In this document: in pieces, positions 24,082 to 45,817 of the stretch
Layout: every line of letters begins with the position of its first letter
Numbering within the stretch: position 1 is the first letter of the stretch
NCBI GenBank assembly: GCA_905250075.1
Contig: CAJNOP010000017.1
Span: 1,247,734 to 1,311,733 of the forward strand
Origin: Rotaria sp. Silwood1
Lineage: Eukaryota > Rotifera > Eurotatoria > Philodinida > Philodinidae
DNA: 64,000 nucleotides
Direction of reading: 5' to 3'
Notes under the pieces: generated by a model
The model's input: only the letters and a program-made list of their open reading frames with translations
Told to the model about the DNA's origin: nothing
The model's database searches: none
Made by a program: the position numbers and the translations under genes

Positions 24082-24181
24082 NNNNNNNNNNNNNNNNNNN
24101 NNNNNNNNNNNNNNNNNNNNNNNNNNNNNNNNNNNNNNNNNNNNNNNNNNNNNNNNNNNNNNNNNNNNNNNNNNNNNNNNN
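24082..24181. other. Assembly gap, 100 N
   Basis: Exactly 100 unknown bases, the usual placeholder for a gap of unknown size. It lies 89 bp left of a strong foldback element, which may have hindered assembly. Confidence 0.99.
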
Positions 24182-24270
24182 AATAAAACAAGACTGAATA
24201 ATGTAACAATTTTTTTCTTTATCGTTTTCTTGAATGTTTTTGATTGTTATTAAAAGGAAAGACTTACGAC

Positions 24271-24885
24271 GGAGCATTCCCAACTGTCACATTGCTTTTG
24301 AGCCGAGCGCATGCGCATCATGGAGGCTCTAATGATCTATGAATACTCTGAAAAAAGTTCGTGTTGCTAGCTTATTACCACCGAGATATTGAATTTTTAC
24401 TGTATGTTTAAGAAAAAAAGCCGTGGTCCCCCTCAGGAACACTAGAAGAACTGAGTTTCGAACTTCGACTTGAAACTTTGCATAGATATAGGCCTCAATG
24501 AGAATAGTTTATTGTGAAAGTTTCAGATCTTTTGAGTGCTCCTAGTCTGAAATAAGAATATCGGAATCTGCTGGTGTATATCAGCGATATTACCATAGCT
24601 GTATCTTAGGATAGGAACAATGAAAAGATCTGACACTTTCACAATAAACTATTCTCATTGAGGCCTATCTCTATGCAAAGTTTCAAGTCGAAGTTCGAAA
24701 CTCAGTTTTCCTAGTGTTCCTGAGGGAGACCACGGCTTTTTTTCTTAAACACACAGTAAAAATTTAATATCTCGGTAGTAATAAGCTAGCAGCACGAACT
24801 TTTTTCAGAGTATTCATAGATCATTAGAGCCTACATGATGCGCATACGCTCGACTTAAAAGCGATGTGACAGTTGGGAATGTTCC
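24271..24885. mobile_element. Foldback element with highly similar arms
   Basis: Left arm 24271-24545 and right arm about 24612-24885 are inverted copies. By eye they are well over 90 percent identical along about 270 bp, with a loop of about 65 bp. Ends read GGA(G/A)CATTCCCAACTGTCAC. Conserved inner blocks include CCTCAATGAGAATAG and AACTGAGTTTCGAACTTCG. There is no coding frame and no clear target duplication. The low divergence between arms implies either recent origin or gene conversion between them. The transcript would form a long dsRNA hairpin. Confidence 0.85.
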
Positions 24886-26130
24886 CTCATTAGTCACCGA
24901 ACAGTGCAAAACTATATTGTATATTAAATTGGAAATTCAAAGAATTAATCATGTAGGGGAACACAGAATGCTTGAAAGAATAGAAAAATTGTTAAAAGAA
25001 GGAGAAGTTGAATAAAGAATAACGAAGAAAAAAAGCAAAGATTCTTTTGATACTTCTATTACTAATTAAGTTACATTTCTTGCATTGACACAAATACTTT
25101 TCTGTTTGATAATAAAATGATTAAAAATCTAAGATATCCAAGAATAGAATACGATTATTTTTCTTTCAGAAAAGTTTCTTTTTTTTTTAAAGTCTATTAT
25201 TTTTTTGTGATCGATCGCTTGTGACTATTACAGAGAATTTGATCATATTAGAAAATTTCTAACTCATATATTTCAATACGACTGTAGTTTTCTGAAGATT
25301 TTAATTTTTACTTTTTAATTTAATGGATAATGTAAGTCATATGAATTCTATTGTAAGTTGATAAATATGTTTAAATATTGATAATCAGCTGATAAATAAA
25401 CCCTATGAACTACGTAATATTTTCTTTTCATATTATTTCATCAGTCATTTAACGTCGACATAGATATGAACTAATATGATTTCAGATTAAAAAAGAAAGA
25501 AACAAAGGACATGTATAAAAGTACTTGTGCATGTAGTTTGAATAAATACAAAGATAGTTACGATTTTCAATGAGTTTTATGCTAAATAGCCATTTGAAGA
25601 AGTACTACAGATTAATAAAAACCTAGTGTGCTTACCATTCTACTAATTATTCTTTACTCCCACATTAACTTGAACTCTAAAAAAACAGAAAAATTGTCGC
25701 TATCTTTCTTTTTTCTCTTCTTTTCCGACAAACTAATGTATATGGTATTGCTTATAATGTTAGGCTAAGAGAAAGCGTTGTTATTCGCTCTTGTCAAAAA
25801 CAAAAAGTTCTACCAGAGAAAACTGCAGTACTTATGTTCTCTCTTTTTTCTCTTTCAATTCATTATTTCTTCTTTATTTCAAACGACAAATACTTTTTTT
25901 TCTATCTTATCATTTATCTTCAATCTAGAATTGTCGTTCATTTACTTGCAATTATAAATGCATATTTCTATATACAGTTAGTTAACAATTTGTTCTAGGA
26001 ATTTCCTTTTACATTGAACAATAAAACTATAACTATTATATTCTGACTGTTATTTCTTTTGATTAAAGAAAAAAAACAAAAACCTTTCAAAATCTCTTTA
26101 TTTTATTTTTTTTTTCGTTTTTACTTTTGA
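24886..26130. other. Intergenic upstream of the GPCR
   Basis: No coding support. Very A/T-rich just before the GPCR start, with a T-rich tract at 26098-26125 that ends next to the ATG. Confidence 0.5.
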
Positions 26131-26137
26131 TTATAAA

Positions 26138-28286
26138 ATGTATATTACAAAATCTAATCGTGAATTAACAAATAATACTGTTTCAAATTTTGTTAATTTT
26201 GTACCAAGAATAAATGAAAATTCATTTTTTAAATATAATTATCTTAATGATAGTATGGAATATAATAATAATAATAATAATACAAGTTATTCTGGTATTG
26301 ATTCACAACAATTTGCAATAGTTTTTCAACAATTCATGTCAGATATGGCTGGTAATGGAACAATATATAAAATTCCATTAAATTTCGATACATTGGATTC
26401 ACCACCGTCTGTTATGCCGACACCCATGTTTTCATTTGAAACACTTTTACCATCATCAACAAGTAATACAGATTCTTATCATATTCTTTCATTTTTATCA
26501 CTTTGGGTTGTTTTAATTGTTAATCCTATTGTGGTAAATAATCAATAAAATATAATTTCATAATAAAAAATTAAAATAATTTTAACTTTTGTTTTCATAG
26601 ATTTTATTTGGTGTTACTGGTAATCTTCTTGCAACATTTATTTTAATATATTGTAATATTGCTAAGTTACCTGTTTCATTTTATACAATTATGCTCAATA
26701 TATCGGATACATTAAATTTATTAATACCAGTATTTATTTTTTGGCTTGACAATTGTATGAATCGATTATCTGAACGAGGTTATTTTCGTGATAGATCAAA
26801 TTTTCTTTGGTTAGTTATTAAAATAAATATTATGATTATTGATTATTATTTTTTTTTTCTTTTATTTAGTAAAGCATTAATGTGTCCTGATCAATTATTT
26901 GCATCATTAAGTGCATGGTATATGTGTGCAATATCATTTAACCGTTGGTATTCTGTATGTCGTCCATCATCATATTTTTTTCGTACAATAACAACAACAA
27001 CAACATCGGCAACCAATAATACAAATAATGTTAATCGTAAACACAAAAAACATTCATCTAGTTCATCAACCACACAATCCAATTCATTATTTATACCATT
27101 TTGTTTTCCTATTAATTGTTGTTCATGTTTAACACGCAATATTAAATTTCAACAACATTTAAAGGCATTTCGCAGTATTGCTTTTATAACTTTAACGGGG
27201 ATATTATGTTGCTTTTCTCCAATATTTATGCATGAACTTCGACCTTTTATTTCAACAAATAAACCTATTTTTGATTTAAGTCGTAAAATGTCTAATCTAC
27301 ATCCTGTTGTTTGGAAACGTTGCCTTTATAGTCAAAAACACGAATATGCTTATGATGCTATTGGCATTATATTATCATGTTTTTTACATATATTACCATT
27401 AACATTTGTTGCTGCTATGAATATCATGATTATAATACAATTAAAACAACGACAACATCGTATGACAATGGCAACAAATTTATTACAATCTCCAACAGCA
27501 TCTAAAAAAACAAAATCAATAAATAATTCACAAAAAAAAGTTTCCATCTCATTAAATTCATCAACATCAAAAAAAAGAAATAATCATACAAGAAAAAGTC
27601 AAACTGGTTCACAACCAACATTAATAACAACTCGAAAGGATCAATCAACATCAACTGATTTATCAATTCAAACAACGCATGCATCAAATCAACCATCAAC
27701 GAAATCAAATACTACAAGAACAGCAAGAAGACATCACTCAAGAGATCGAACAATTACAATCATGCTTGTTAGTGTAGCATTATCATATTTAGTGTTGACT
27801 CTCCCTTATCGTTTATTTTGGTCATATTTCGTTTATATAAGACGTGTTTATCCGGCTAAATTAAGTTCACCTGTATATTTATTAAAAATGCATTATATTG
27901 ATCATTTACTTCGCACCATACGTAATATACATTATGGTACAAATTTTGTTTTTTTTATCTTTCTTTCAAAAACTTTTCGCCGTAAATTTCGACAAATATT
28001 TATTGAAAGATTTTTTCGAGCAACAAATCGTTTATTTCATCGAAATTCTACAACAATAAATACGAATTATGTAATTTATTCTAAAAATAATCGTCAACAA
28101 TCAATGAATTTTAAATTAGAAAAAAAACGAAATACGAATACAATAACTATGGATCCTGTTATTGGAATAGAATCATTATCAAGAAGTATATTTGATGAAA
28201 CACCTAGTCTTATTGGTGATGTTCGCATACAAGAAGATGAAATAGTTCCCATTATAGAACTTGAACATAATAATCTGTCACGATAG
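26138..28286 (+). CDS. Rhodopsin-family GPCR (peptide-receptor-like), 673 aa
   Basis: Three exons: 26138-26533, 26601-26809 and 26870-28286, phase-consistent to 673 aa. The second intron is 60 bp without stops, so naive translation from 26691 both loses TM1 and adds 20 wrong residues. TM1 holds the GN motif (GVTGNLLATFILIYC). TM2 has NISDTLNLL with the conserved Asp. After the NFLCKALMCP junction comes TM3, ending SFNRWYSV in place of DRY. TM4 is AFITLTGILCCFSPIF, ECL2 has the expected Cys (WKRCLYS), TM5 is IILSCFLHILPLTFVAAMN, TM6 is ITIMLVSVALSYLVLTLPYR and TM7 is NIHYGTNFVFFIFLS, lacking a clean NPxxY. ICL3 is long, Ser/Thr/Asn-rich and basic. An Asn-rich extracellular N-terminus precedes TM1. 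The ligand is unknown; a neuropeptide is my guess. Confidence 0.9.
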
Positions 28287-31200
28287 GATGATGAATGATA
28301 GCCAAGTGATATTATTTTAATTAAATCTTCAGTAATTAATGTTCCGGTTCCGGTTCCGGTTTAATTGTTTCTTCAAAGAATTTTGTTTCTTTTTTTGACA
28401 CGCAATATACACTTTTTATGTGAAAGAGTTTAGAAAAAAAGAACAGATCATCCGTTAAATGTATACCGTTATATTTTTACGTAAAATTAATGAAATATAT
28501 TTTGTTTTTATAAATAACAGTGAATTTGTCATATTATACAACAAGATATGAAAATATTGAACGAAATAAATTAGAATTATAAATATATATTCTTTCAAAA
28601 AAAAAGAATGAAAAAAGCTGAATATATCACGAAAAACTGACAAACGAATTGATTAAATACATTCAAGAAGATTTATCTTGATTTATCAATAATTAAACAT
28701 TCATTAAATCAACTCATTTAAGAAAAAGATTTGATATCACTGGTAAATAGTTATATGATTTATGATAAATGAAATGATCTTAGCATTATCTCTTTCATTT
28801 TGTAAAATACTATGTCTTATAATTAAAATAATTAGCTGAACAAAGAAGCATTTCATAAATATGCGGCCTATTATTAACGCCTCGATCCTTTTTTGCCAAT
28901 TACAATTTAAAATGAGTTATAAACACTCACGCCTCTTATCACGGATTGTGACGGGTACTTCACTGTTAAACAGATAGATTTGATTGTGTCGCTTTCCTAT
29001 GAATGAATGACTTCTAAATAAAAAAAGAAGGACAAAATAATAGAAGAGTTTTTAACATACATCAAACCAACGATTCAACGAAAAGAAAAGTTCTTTAATT
29101 AGGTTGTTTTTTCATCTTAATATTTAGGCTTGAATTATTACGGAAGTTAGAATTTAAGAAAAAGACAAGTACATAACATCTAATTGAATAATTTTTCAAT
29201 TAACATTGCATAATCTAATGACGAAGCTTGCATTAAATTATTTGAAGTAAGTGCATTTATGAACCAGTGCAAAAACCTGCCGATAATTTAAAAATATGGC
29301 CTGCTTGTGTAACAGAAAGAATCTCTATTCATATAACATAGAAAGAAAAACTTATTGAAAATAAATTGAACTGATGACGTCGTCTATATCACATTAACTA
29401 TATTTATGTAATTAGCTGTGTTGACAAGAATCTAATCAAGTCACGAATAGTAATCACATCTGTATTTATCTATCAAAATCAGGACATATTTCGGAAGGAA
29501 TTTTCATTAACGCTTGTCAACTTGTAATTTGATATGTTTCGGAACATGGAAAATTAAAATAATTAGATTATTAAATTTGGATGACACATTTACTTGTTTT
29601 TGAAGAGTGTCAAACTTCAGTGTATTTTGACATAGAAAAAAAGTTGTTTTTTTTTTAATCCGTCTACTATATCAACACTTCTCTAGATTAATCAATCCAA
29701 TCTGAATTAATAGAAGGAAAGTAGAAACATAAATAGTTTTCGTAGAGCAAGATCATACAGCTTGACATATTAAATGTAAATAAAAGATCAAAGATAAAAA
29801 GACGACATGAAAATATCTGTCAAACAGTAGTAAATTTTGATGGTTTCTCTGAAAAATGCATTTTCTAATTTGGAAATTTCTGTGCGAGTTAAGCATTATT
29901 GAAATTATCTCTTTGAACTATCCTTATATTGCCAATAACAGAAAAGATAAAAGCATATGTTTTAATAGAGTCAATTAAGCGGATAATTTAAATGTATAGT
30001 CACGTTGGATCAAAGTTTTATGAATCCATTTAAAATCCTTCACCTTATATAATTAGCAAAAAAAAATGCGGAGAAAAAAAGTATTTGTAGGGCAAAATGT
30101 CATTCCAACTGCGTATTTCACAATACGCGTTGTGTCACGAACAGTTATCTAAATTGAGTTTTCATACAAAAAAAAGAACTTTCAAAAGTCATAATTTTAT
30201 CAACTGAACTTTATAATCAGAGATTAACAATTATATTTGTATTTATCATATATATTAAATAACAAAACCTAATAATATTTCAGCTATCAATCCTTAACTA
30301 GAAAGTTAAAAAGAAAAGAGAAGAATTCATTTTACCCACTAGAACATTTTCTTCTTACCGTAATAATTAATATCTTTGTTTCTAAACCATGTTTATCATG
30401 TTCTAACAATGCTTAAGACTCATGACAAATTTAGAAACTTTATTTTATATTCATGAAAAAAACTATTATAATTTAGTTTGATAAAACAATAAACTCTAAT
30501 CTTCAATATATGGATCATAAAATCGACGGTATTACTTTTATTGTTTATAATGAAACGACACCAGAGCCGATTGTCAGAAACAATAAAATGAAACGATGAC
30601 ATATATTGAACGACAAATCTATGCTAGTCTTCATGTTCACATCTAAGTTATAATACTATGTTAATAAATGATTATAAATGCTTTATAGAATATGAATTTC
30701 GATCTTAATCCATAACCTTTCTTGAATAAAAAGAAAGGAATACATTTATTGCAATAATGGAATAAAGAATTTCCATAGTATTTATTTCTGAAACATTTTG
30801 AATATGACGATTATATATCGATATGACAGAATCAATAACTTCTCAATCGAGAAACAAAACTGTGGTTTTTCATGTAAAAAAATTCAAAATATCACAGAAT
30901 AATCTAATTATTAACTTACTGTAAGATTTTATGAGACTCTCGATATAAGATCGCTGAAAAAAATCTCATAGAATTTTTATTATAAGAATCTTACAAAAAC
31001 AGCTAGTACTAATTGTAGCAATTGTTATGAAATCTTGTATCATGGTATTAGGGATATTTGATTACTTCCGTTTTACTCCAATCTCATTAAAATCTCTTTT
31101 TCATATGTAGTAAACATCGTTATCATATTTAACTACAGTGTAATCTAGAGGTTTGAGCTAACTTTCAACCTTGTCTGAAAGTATGCACCTGCTGACAATA

Positions 31201-32905
31201 AACAGATTGCCTGGCTATCATGTTTTGTTTTGCAAATTTTCAAAGAAAATTTTCGTTTTTTGAGTAGTAAATGTAAGTATCAAAATATGTAGTGGTGTAT
31301 TTTTGCAGCTGAAAGACAAGAAATGATTTTTTTTTCTCATCATTTTAACTGAACATAATCATGCTTAATGAGAGATTGTGACTATATGATCTTTTGTCCA
31401 TTAATGTATTTAATTTACTCATTCGTTTTACTATGTTAATGCTTGCTTTTTCTTGGAAAAATCATTAACTGGCTCTTGTCATTTCCGGATACATAATTAC
31501 ATAAATGTAGCTTAGTAGAGTTAGATGTCCTCTTCAGCTATGTAGTTCATGAAGTTTATATAGAGTATTCTTATTCAAAAGTAGAAATTTTTTCACAAGT
31601 GATATCGTCTTTTTTTTTTGTCTGTCTTCAGCAGATAAATACTATACTTAATCGATAAATCTTTCTTATAGTCACGTCATTTAAATATGCATTCCAGATG
31701 AATGCTAAGAAGCCGATTCTGACAGGAGAGCACCTGTTATGGACAGAACTTGGCAGCACTATTTTGAATAGGAATATCTTCGAATATTTTTGTTAGCTTC
31801 CAATCAATATTCTGGTCTGCTCTGCAGGAAACGACCAGAAGCCATCGGAAAAATCCAGAGATACTTTAGTTCGGAATACTGCTTGCAAATATCATCGATT
31901 GTCGAAATTTTAAGGCCAGATGTGATGATTTATTCCAATCTTTCTGATCAATTATGGTCTAATTCGCTTGTTTCGGGATGCCAGGATCATTCACTTGGGA
32001 TGGTTTTTTTGCTTTCTTATGTAAACAGATTTTATTTTCATTCAATGATCATCATAATATTAATATATTTAATAAATATACAAAGGCGATGATAAACAAG
32101 CGCAGCTGACGATAGTGACTGACAATCATAGGCAGACAGGCTCAAGAAATTGATCACCTATCATAGGTAGGGCAGGGCAAAATTAATTTTCGTAGGTCTC
32201 TTCGGTCTAGTAGTGTAACGTCTCTTGATGTTATTTCCCATTCTTGATTTAAAACTTGTGTCTTTTTTCATTACTTGCAAAGTTATATGTTATGAGCACT
32301 TGTTTGCGTTTTCCTATGTTTTTGTCAAATGTTTAAAAATAAATGCATATACAATTCACGATAAAATACTTTATGAAAAAAACCAGGAGGTAGAAACTGA
32401 AATAGAAGAACATCATATTTAAGTTTTATAAAATCATATTAGAACTGATTTAAGAATTGTAGAAGAATCTGACAATATAATATTCCCAGCAATGCTGGCT
32501 TTAAGGTTGAGATAGAAATTTTTATAAGATCGTTTACCATCTTAATAGAATTCTACTAGATCTTATAGACAGGTTGTTTGAGTTGTAACAACATGCTCCA
32601 ACACTGACATCACTTATGATTATATATATTGACGTTCTTCTTCAACGAATGAGCAAGCAAGCAATCTTAGGCTTTGATCATATCATGATGAAAGAATTCT
32701 TCGATTGGCAACATACAACTTTTTGATCGTTTTCGATTTCGACGATTACATTTCAACAAAGTCTATTTAATCTACTTTCTTTATTGTTTTGAATGAGATA
32801 AAAATATAATTTTCTATTCATTGTTTTCTATTGTTCTTTGATATTTTCTGATTCCAAACATTGTCGTTTAGCTGCAACTAAATGTAATAAAAATTATTTT
32901 AAATT
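28287..32905. other. Gene-poor region between GPCR and ZFR
   Basis: It starts with a short (GGTTCC)n run near 28342-28360. The rest is A+T-rich with chance frames only. The less A+T-rich stretch at about 31690-32090 is listed separately. Confidence 0.5.
31698..32090 (+). pseudogene. Possible decayed coding remnant
   Basis: Base composition is less A+T-rich than its surroundings. One frame reads MNAKKPILTGEHLLWTELGS from 31698 and stops near 31795. Another frame is open over 31790-32092 with a fairly mixed composition. Neither has splice support or a family I recognise. It could be an old gene or transposon fragment, or chance. Confidence 0.2.
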
Positions 32906-32909
32906 TATC

Positions 32910-35900
32910 TTATGATAATTCTTTCTCATTACCTTGATCTTCATCATCAGAATATGAACGTTTTTGAAATGATTTCATCATTTTTGGTATATCATATTGT
33001 TTAAGCCATTTATTTAATTGTCCAAATGCCATAAAACGTAAGCCAATCTAAACGAAAAAGAAATGTTTTTCTTTTGAGATTAGATTAATGAATTTTTTCT
33101 TTACTTGAGCTTCATGAGTTATATCATTTCGTTCTTGATCACTCAACTTATCAAAAATATTATTTATCGAATCAATTCTCCAAGGTATCCGCAAACCCGG
33201 TCCATCTAAAAAATCAAATTAAATAAAAACATGTTAGCACAAGCTCTGTAGGATTAAAGTGTAAAACACGATATAGCTATTCTTGCAAATCACAAGAATA
33301 TGGTTTTATTCTAACTATGTTGAAACATATTTCTTCAGTATTCTTTTAAAAATGTAATAAAGAAGTAGTTCATATGTCAGAACAAGACGTTGTGGATATT
33401 CCATCTGTGACCGTGGGGAAGGGAGTGTTGCTTAAGTATATATCATAGTCTATGATGATCTTTGATTAGTGTTTGTCACGGATTTAGATCGTGTTTCATA
33501 AAATAATAAAAGTAAAATAATAAAAATCAACGAACTTGATAAAAGCAAACCACCAGAAAGATATTCAAGAACACGTCGAAATGCACCAACAGCTGATACA
33601 GATTTTGATAAAGTATGTTCAATGAGAATTTCAATAGCCTATAGAATATAAGTATGATAAAAAATAAAAATAAAAATAAAAATAATTCATTATACTTCAG
33701 ATGATAATGATTGCCAATTTGATGAAATTTTTGTTTTATAACGTAAACATCGGATTAATGCTGATGCATGTTTTCGTGTACTAATATGATTCTAAATATT
33801 TGAAAAATAAATTAAAAAAAAACAATTTGTTAGTTGTTTTTTTACTTGAAACCATTGAACTGAATGCATTGCATATAAAGTGTTTAAACAATTTGTTTTT
33901 GTTAAAAGTTGTTCCGAGATTTGACCATCTTGTTGTTGAATAGATAATGATGTAAATGAAATTGAAACGGACATTTCTCCTTCAATAGTATTTGTATGTA
34001 CTTGAATAGTTTCGTCATCTTTTTGACATTGAATATTAATTTGATTTTTCCATGTTTCCTGTTCGATTAATTAAATTAGTTTTTCCTTTCCAAACTAATC
34101 TACTTACATGAAAATTATCAGGTAATATAGAAAAAATTTTTTCAAAGAGATTCAAAGTTGGCCATTCTGTACAAATAACAACGATGTGAAACAAGTGATC
34201 AGTTTTTATCAATAAATTTTTCACGAGTCCACCAATACGAGATACACCCAATAATGGAGATTTAGTACTAAAATTAAAATACATAAGAAATTATAAAATT
34301 TGAATTTCTTATATCATTACATTGATGTTTCAGAGTTATTATCGATTATCGACGGTTGTGAAGAACACAGTTGATGAGAACAAGATTTAAGAGCTGTTTC
34401 AACAGCACTGACAAATTGTTCGATTGTATCGAGCTGTAGATAAAATTTTGATTAAAACATATGATCGAATGTTCTACAGGGGATAAACCTTTTTGTATTT
34501 TAATGATATCATTTTGCAGAGAACTAAAAGGTCAATCTAATAAAAAAATTGAATATGAACAGAATAAATACTAAAAGAAATATCATTAAAATACAGAAAG
34601 GTTCATTTTCTCTAGAACATCCATTACTTTCGACATGAGTAGTATGTTGTTAGATCAATTTTTTAATCATTGGAGGCTCGACTTTTATTCCAATTATTTC
34701 TGTTATAACTATGAGTTTTCCATGTTCAAAGTAGAAATTTTTATAGATATTAGCTCATTCGATTTTGATATCTTAGTCTGATTCTATTCCATGCAAATAA
34801 ATCACGCAAAGCATGCCCTCTCTATTCGATTTTTATTTACCTTAAAGTCTATAATCTGAATGATTAAGGTCTATATCAACATTAATAATCAATATGATAT
34901 CATATGAATGTTTTTCTATATTTTATATTCAGAAAAACTTGCATGATTGAGACTTACATTTCAATCACTGAAGAGAATATCAAATCAATTTGGTTCTCAT
35001 TCTCGTTCTACATGTGAAATTTCTTTCGCTTGGTCATATTTTTACTCAAACTAAATATGAAATCGAACATAATTTTCAAGATGTGAATCTCATCTTTGTT
35101 TACTCATAGCACTTTTTCCTAGTTTATCAAAAATGATATGGACAGAACTATTCGTTAGTGGTACGACGTTGAAAAATTAAAATAATCGTATCTCGAGATA
35201 ATGAACTTTCTCAGAACTAATTTTTATATGTTACATATGTGCCAAGTTATTTTAGGTATCCTAAAAAACTCAACCTTAGAGACTTTTGTTTAAGGGAATT
35301 ATCAGTAAAACACTAGTGTTTATAACGTGACACAAAAAAGGCACTGACTCTCACATAATATATTTTTGTGTGAAAACCCTCTGAATTCGAATCATCACAT
35401 TTCAAAAACTGAATAGCAAAGTCTATAGGTAATTTAATATTTGACTACAGATCAGGTCATGCCATAGAGTGTCTCCTGATGTTTTCGAGGTTTTTTTTTA
35501 ATATGGTCTAAGAGATTTTCATGCAGTGGAAATTTGAGTTTAGACCATCAAATTTCGAAAATTATAGTTTCTACTTACTAGATTTCTTGTTGGTATTATT
35601 CGTTCATGTAATTTCATCAAACATTTCGTATCATTATCAATATCTATTAGATTATTAGTGTTATTAATTATTTGCCAATCATTCGTATTTTCGTTTATTT
35701 CATTCACATGTTGTTTTTGGCTTGATGATTTATTATCATCAACTTGAAAAATCGAATTAACTTTTTTCTATAAATAGAATAAAGAAAAATTATTTCCTAA
35801 AGTCTCTGTTGTTTTGTTACTTTATAAAAAAGTCGATGACGTTTTCCTTTTAAATGTGCATCTTTTGTATTCGAATCATGAAATTTACAATCACACAATT

Positions 35901-37492
35901 TACAATAATAAGATATTGGTATATTTGCATCATCATATGATATTTCAATATATTCTGAACCTAATAATTTCATACTATATTCATTTAATTGTTTCTCTTC
36001 ATTAGTTGTTACTGTTTGTGATTCATTAATAGGAATTAATGGTTGATTAACAGTCTGTGGAATAATTTTACCTAATTTACGATGTAATTTTACAGTCTAA
36101 TGACAATATTATGATTGTAAATGAAGGAAAACAAAATATTATTCAATTACTTTATTATGTTTACTTCCATCTAAATGTGCTTTATAAGCATCAGAACTTG
36201 TACAAATTATATCACATAAATCACATCGAAATACATTCTGATTTGTTTGTTGATTTAGAGAACTAGTTTCTTTTTTCTTATGTTTTGAACCATTTAAATG
36301 TGCTTGATATGAAGCATGATCACCACATGCTATACGACATGTTTCACAATAATACGTACGTGTTGAATTTGTAGTCTTAGAGATATTATTTTCTGAATAA
36401 TGTTTAACATTTTGTTGAGATAGATTTGATGGATGATAATTAGCTATTAATGGTTCAGGTGGAGGAGTGAAAGCAGCTAATGTTTCAATAGCTGATTGAT
36501 TGTAATGATTATAGCCTGAAGAAGAATGTTATTTGATGGAATTAGAATAAATACTAAGAACATAATGAATAAGATATAGAGATTTACGTATAAAACGTGA
36601 AAAGATGAAAAAAAAAGAAGTTTTCTGGTATGATCGAATTATAAAAACCTGTTTTATATTTTCTCGTTTTTTATTCTAAATTTAAAATATTTGATAAAAT
36701 ATATTAAGATAAACCAGGTATAAAAAGACCACCTGTTATTATCAATTACTGTTTTTGAAGTGCTAAATCATGAACATATTTTTCATTTCAAGAGTTAGTT
36801 CATAATTCACGATTAACCATTCATACTTCGAAAGAAATAAATGAATTAATTTCTACTAGCACATATTTTATTATATAAAAATATGAATTCGATCATGTTC
36901 ACTATTTTGAAGTAAGAGAATTTAGTCTCTTTAAAGTTATTGACAGTACTTGTTTAGTAGGTGTTTCACATTGAATATGGGGTAGCATTAAGAGTGGTCT
37001 CTCCATTACGAAAAAGTCTTTCATCTTTCGATATTATATCATATCAGAACATGGGACACCTGTCTATAGTGAAAAGCAATGACTTTAATATCACTATACA
37101 ATACATTGAAAAATAGTGAAACACTTGCTAAATGAATACATTTTAGGCTTTTATATCTAATAAGCTTAGTTAAAGTTCTTCGAGTTCGTAAACGTACCAG
37201 TATATGGCTGTTGAGTGTGTATTGAAGAATACATTGGATAATTCCTATATTGAGGCATTCGTGACTAGAATGAATAAAAAATCTTAAAATTTGTTTTTCG
37301 TTTGATGATACAGAGAAATATGTTCACTTGTGAAAGACTATTAGGAAATCTTGGACCATATAAAGATTGTTGTTGAACTGCTTGAGAATATGGAAGGTCA
37401 CTAAATATCAAAAAACTAAAATCATATTTGAAAAAAAAAACAAAATCTATGACATACTTGTACATAGGAAAGTTTACTCTATTGTTAGACAT
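32910..37492 (-). CDS. ZFR: ZFR-like zinc-finger RNA-binding protein with DZF domain, 637 aa
   Basis: Thirteen exons, in transcript order: 37492-37458, 37400-37328, 37264-37198, 36515-36151, 36096-35821, 35767-35579, 34433-34321, 34267-34108, 34058-33846, 33791-33696, 33638-33551, 33205-33105 and 33047-32910. They sum to 638 codons with stop. ZFR proteins bind dsRNA through spaced C2H2 fingers and dimerise with NF45/NF90 through the DZF domain, acting in splicing and RNA editing. Three fingers are visible: YYCETCRIACGDHASYQAHL, RCDLCDIICTSSDAYKAHL and YYCKLCDCKFHDSNTKDAHL, the last followed by KGKRHRLFYKKK as in ZFR. The DZF part includes GVSRIGGLVKNLLIKTDH, CLNTLYAMHSVQWFQ, GAFRRVLEYLSG and FDKLSDQERNDITHEAQ. 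The N-terminus is shorter than in vertebrates (about 1070 aa). Intron 6 is about 1.1 kb. TTTATT at 32780-32785 may be the poly(A) signal. Confidence 0.95.
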
Positions 37493-37870
37493 GTTTTTTT
37501 CTAATTGAACACAAAAGAAAACAATTGATGCAATGAAGCAAAACGAAAGAAGAAAAGCGGTTTTAAAACTATTTCTCTCTTTAACCAGGGTTTATATTGA
37601 TAACATTATCCAATCATAGATCTTTTGACATCGAGCACCCTCTTTTGATTGTTCTATTTGAATGGAAGAAAACTTTGACGATTCCATGCAGTATCTTGAT
37701 TATATCTCTATCAAGTGCACTTTTAAATATAGAAGCCATAGATAAGAACCTTATTTTAACTTGTTACCCTTAGATCTGAAACAATCTATGTATGTTCGAA
37801 AAGTTTTATTAAGAAAATTTCTTCGCCATGAATTTGGTATTGATATTTTTTTAAAATATTAATCAATAAA
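37493..37870. promoter_or_regulatory. Divergent ZFR-clpX promoter interval
   Basis: About 380 bp separate the ZFR start codon (minus) from the first recognisable clpX coding sequence (plus). A shared bidirectional promoter is inferred from geometry alone; I see no TATA box or other motif I would defend. It may also hold the missing clpX start exon. Confidence 0.4.

Positions 37871-45817
<7,947 letters not shown>

Noticed and set aside
24002-24283. Open frame spanning the N gap
   Set aside because: It exists only because unknown bases were read through.
26891-27708. Three minus-strand frames under the GPCR
   Set aside because: They are antisense shadows of the GPCR exons; their composition mirrors the Asn/Thr-rich coding strand.
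32180-32230. tRNA-like fragment (TCTTCGGTCTAGTAGTGTAAC)
   Set aside because: It resembles part of a tRNA D-arm region, but no acceptor stem, anticodon arm or T-loop can be folded around it.
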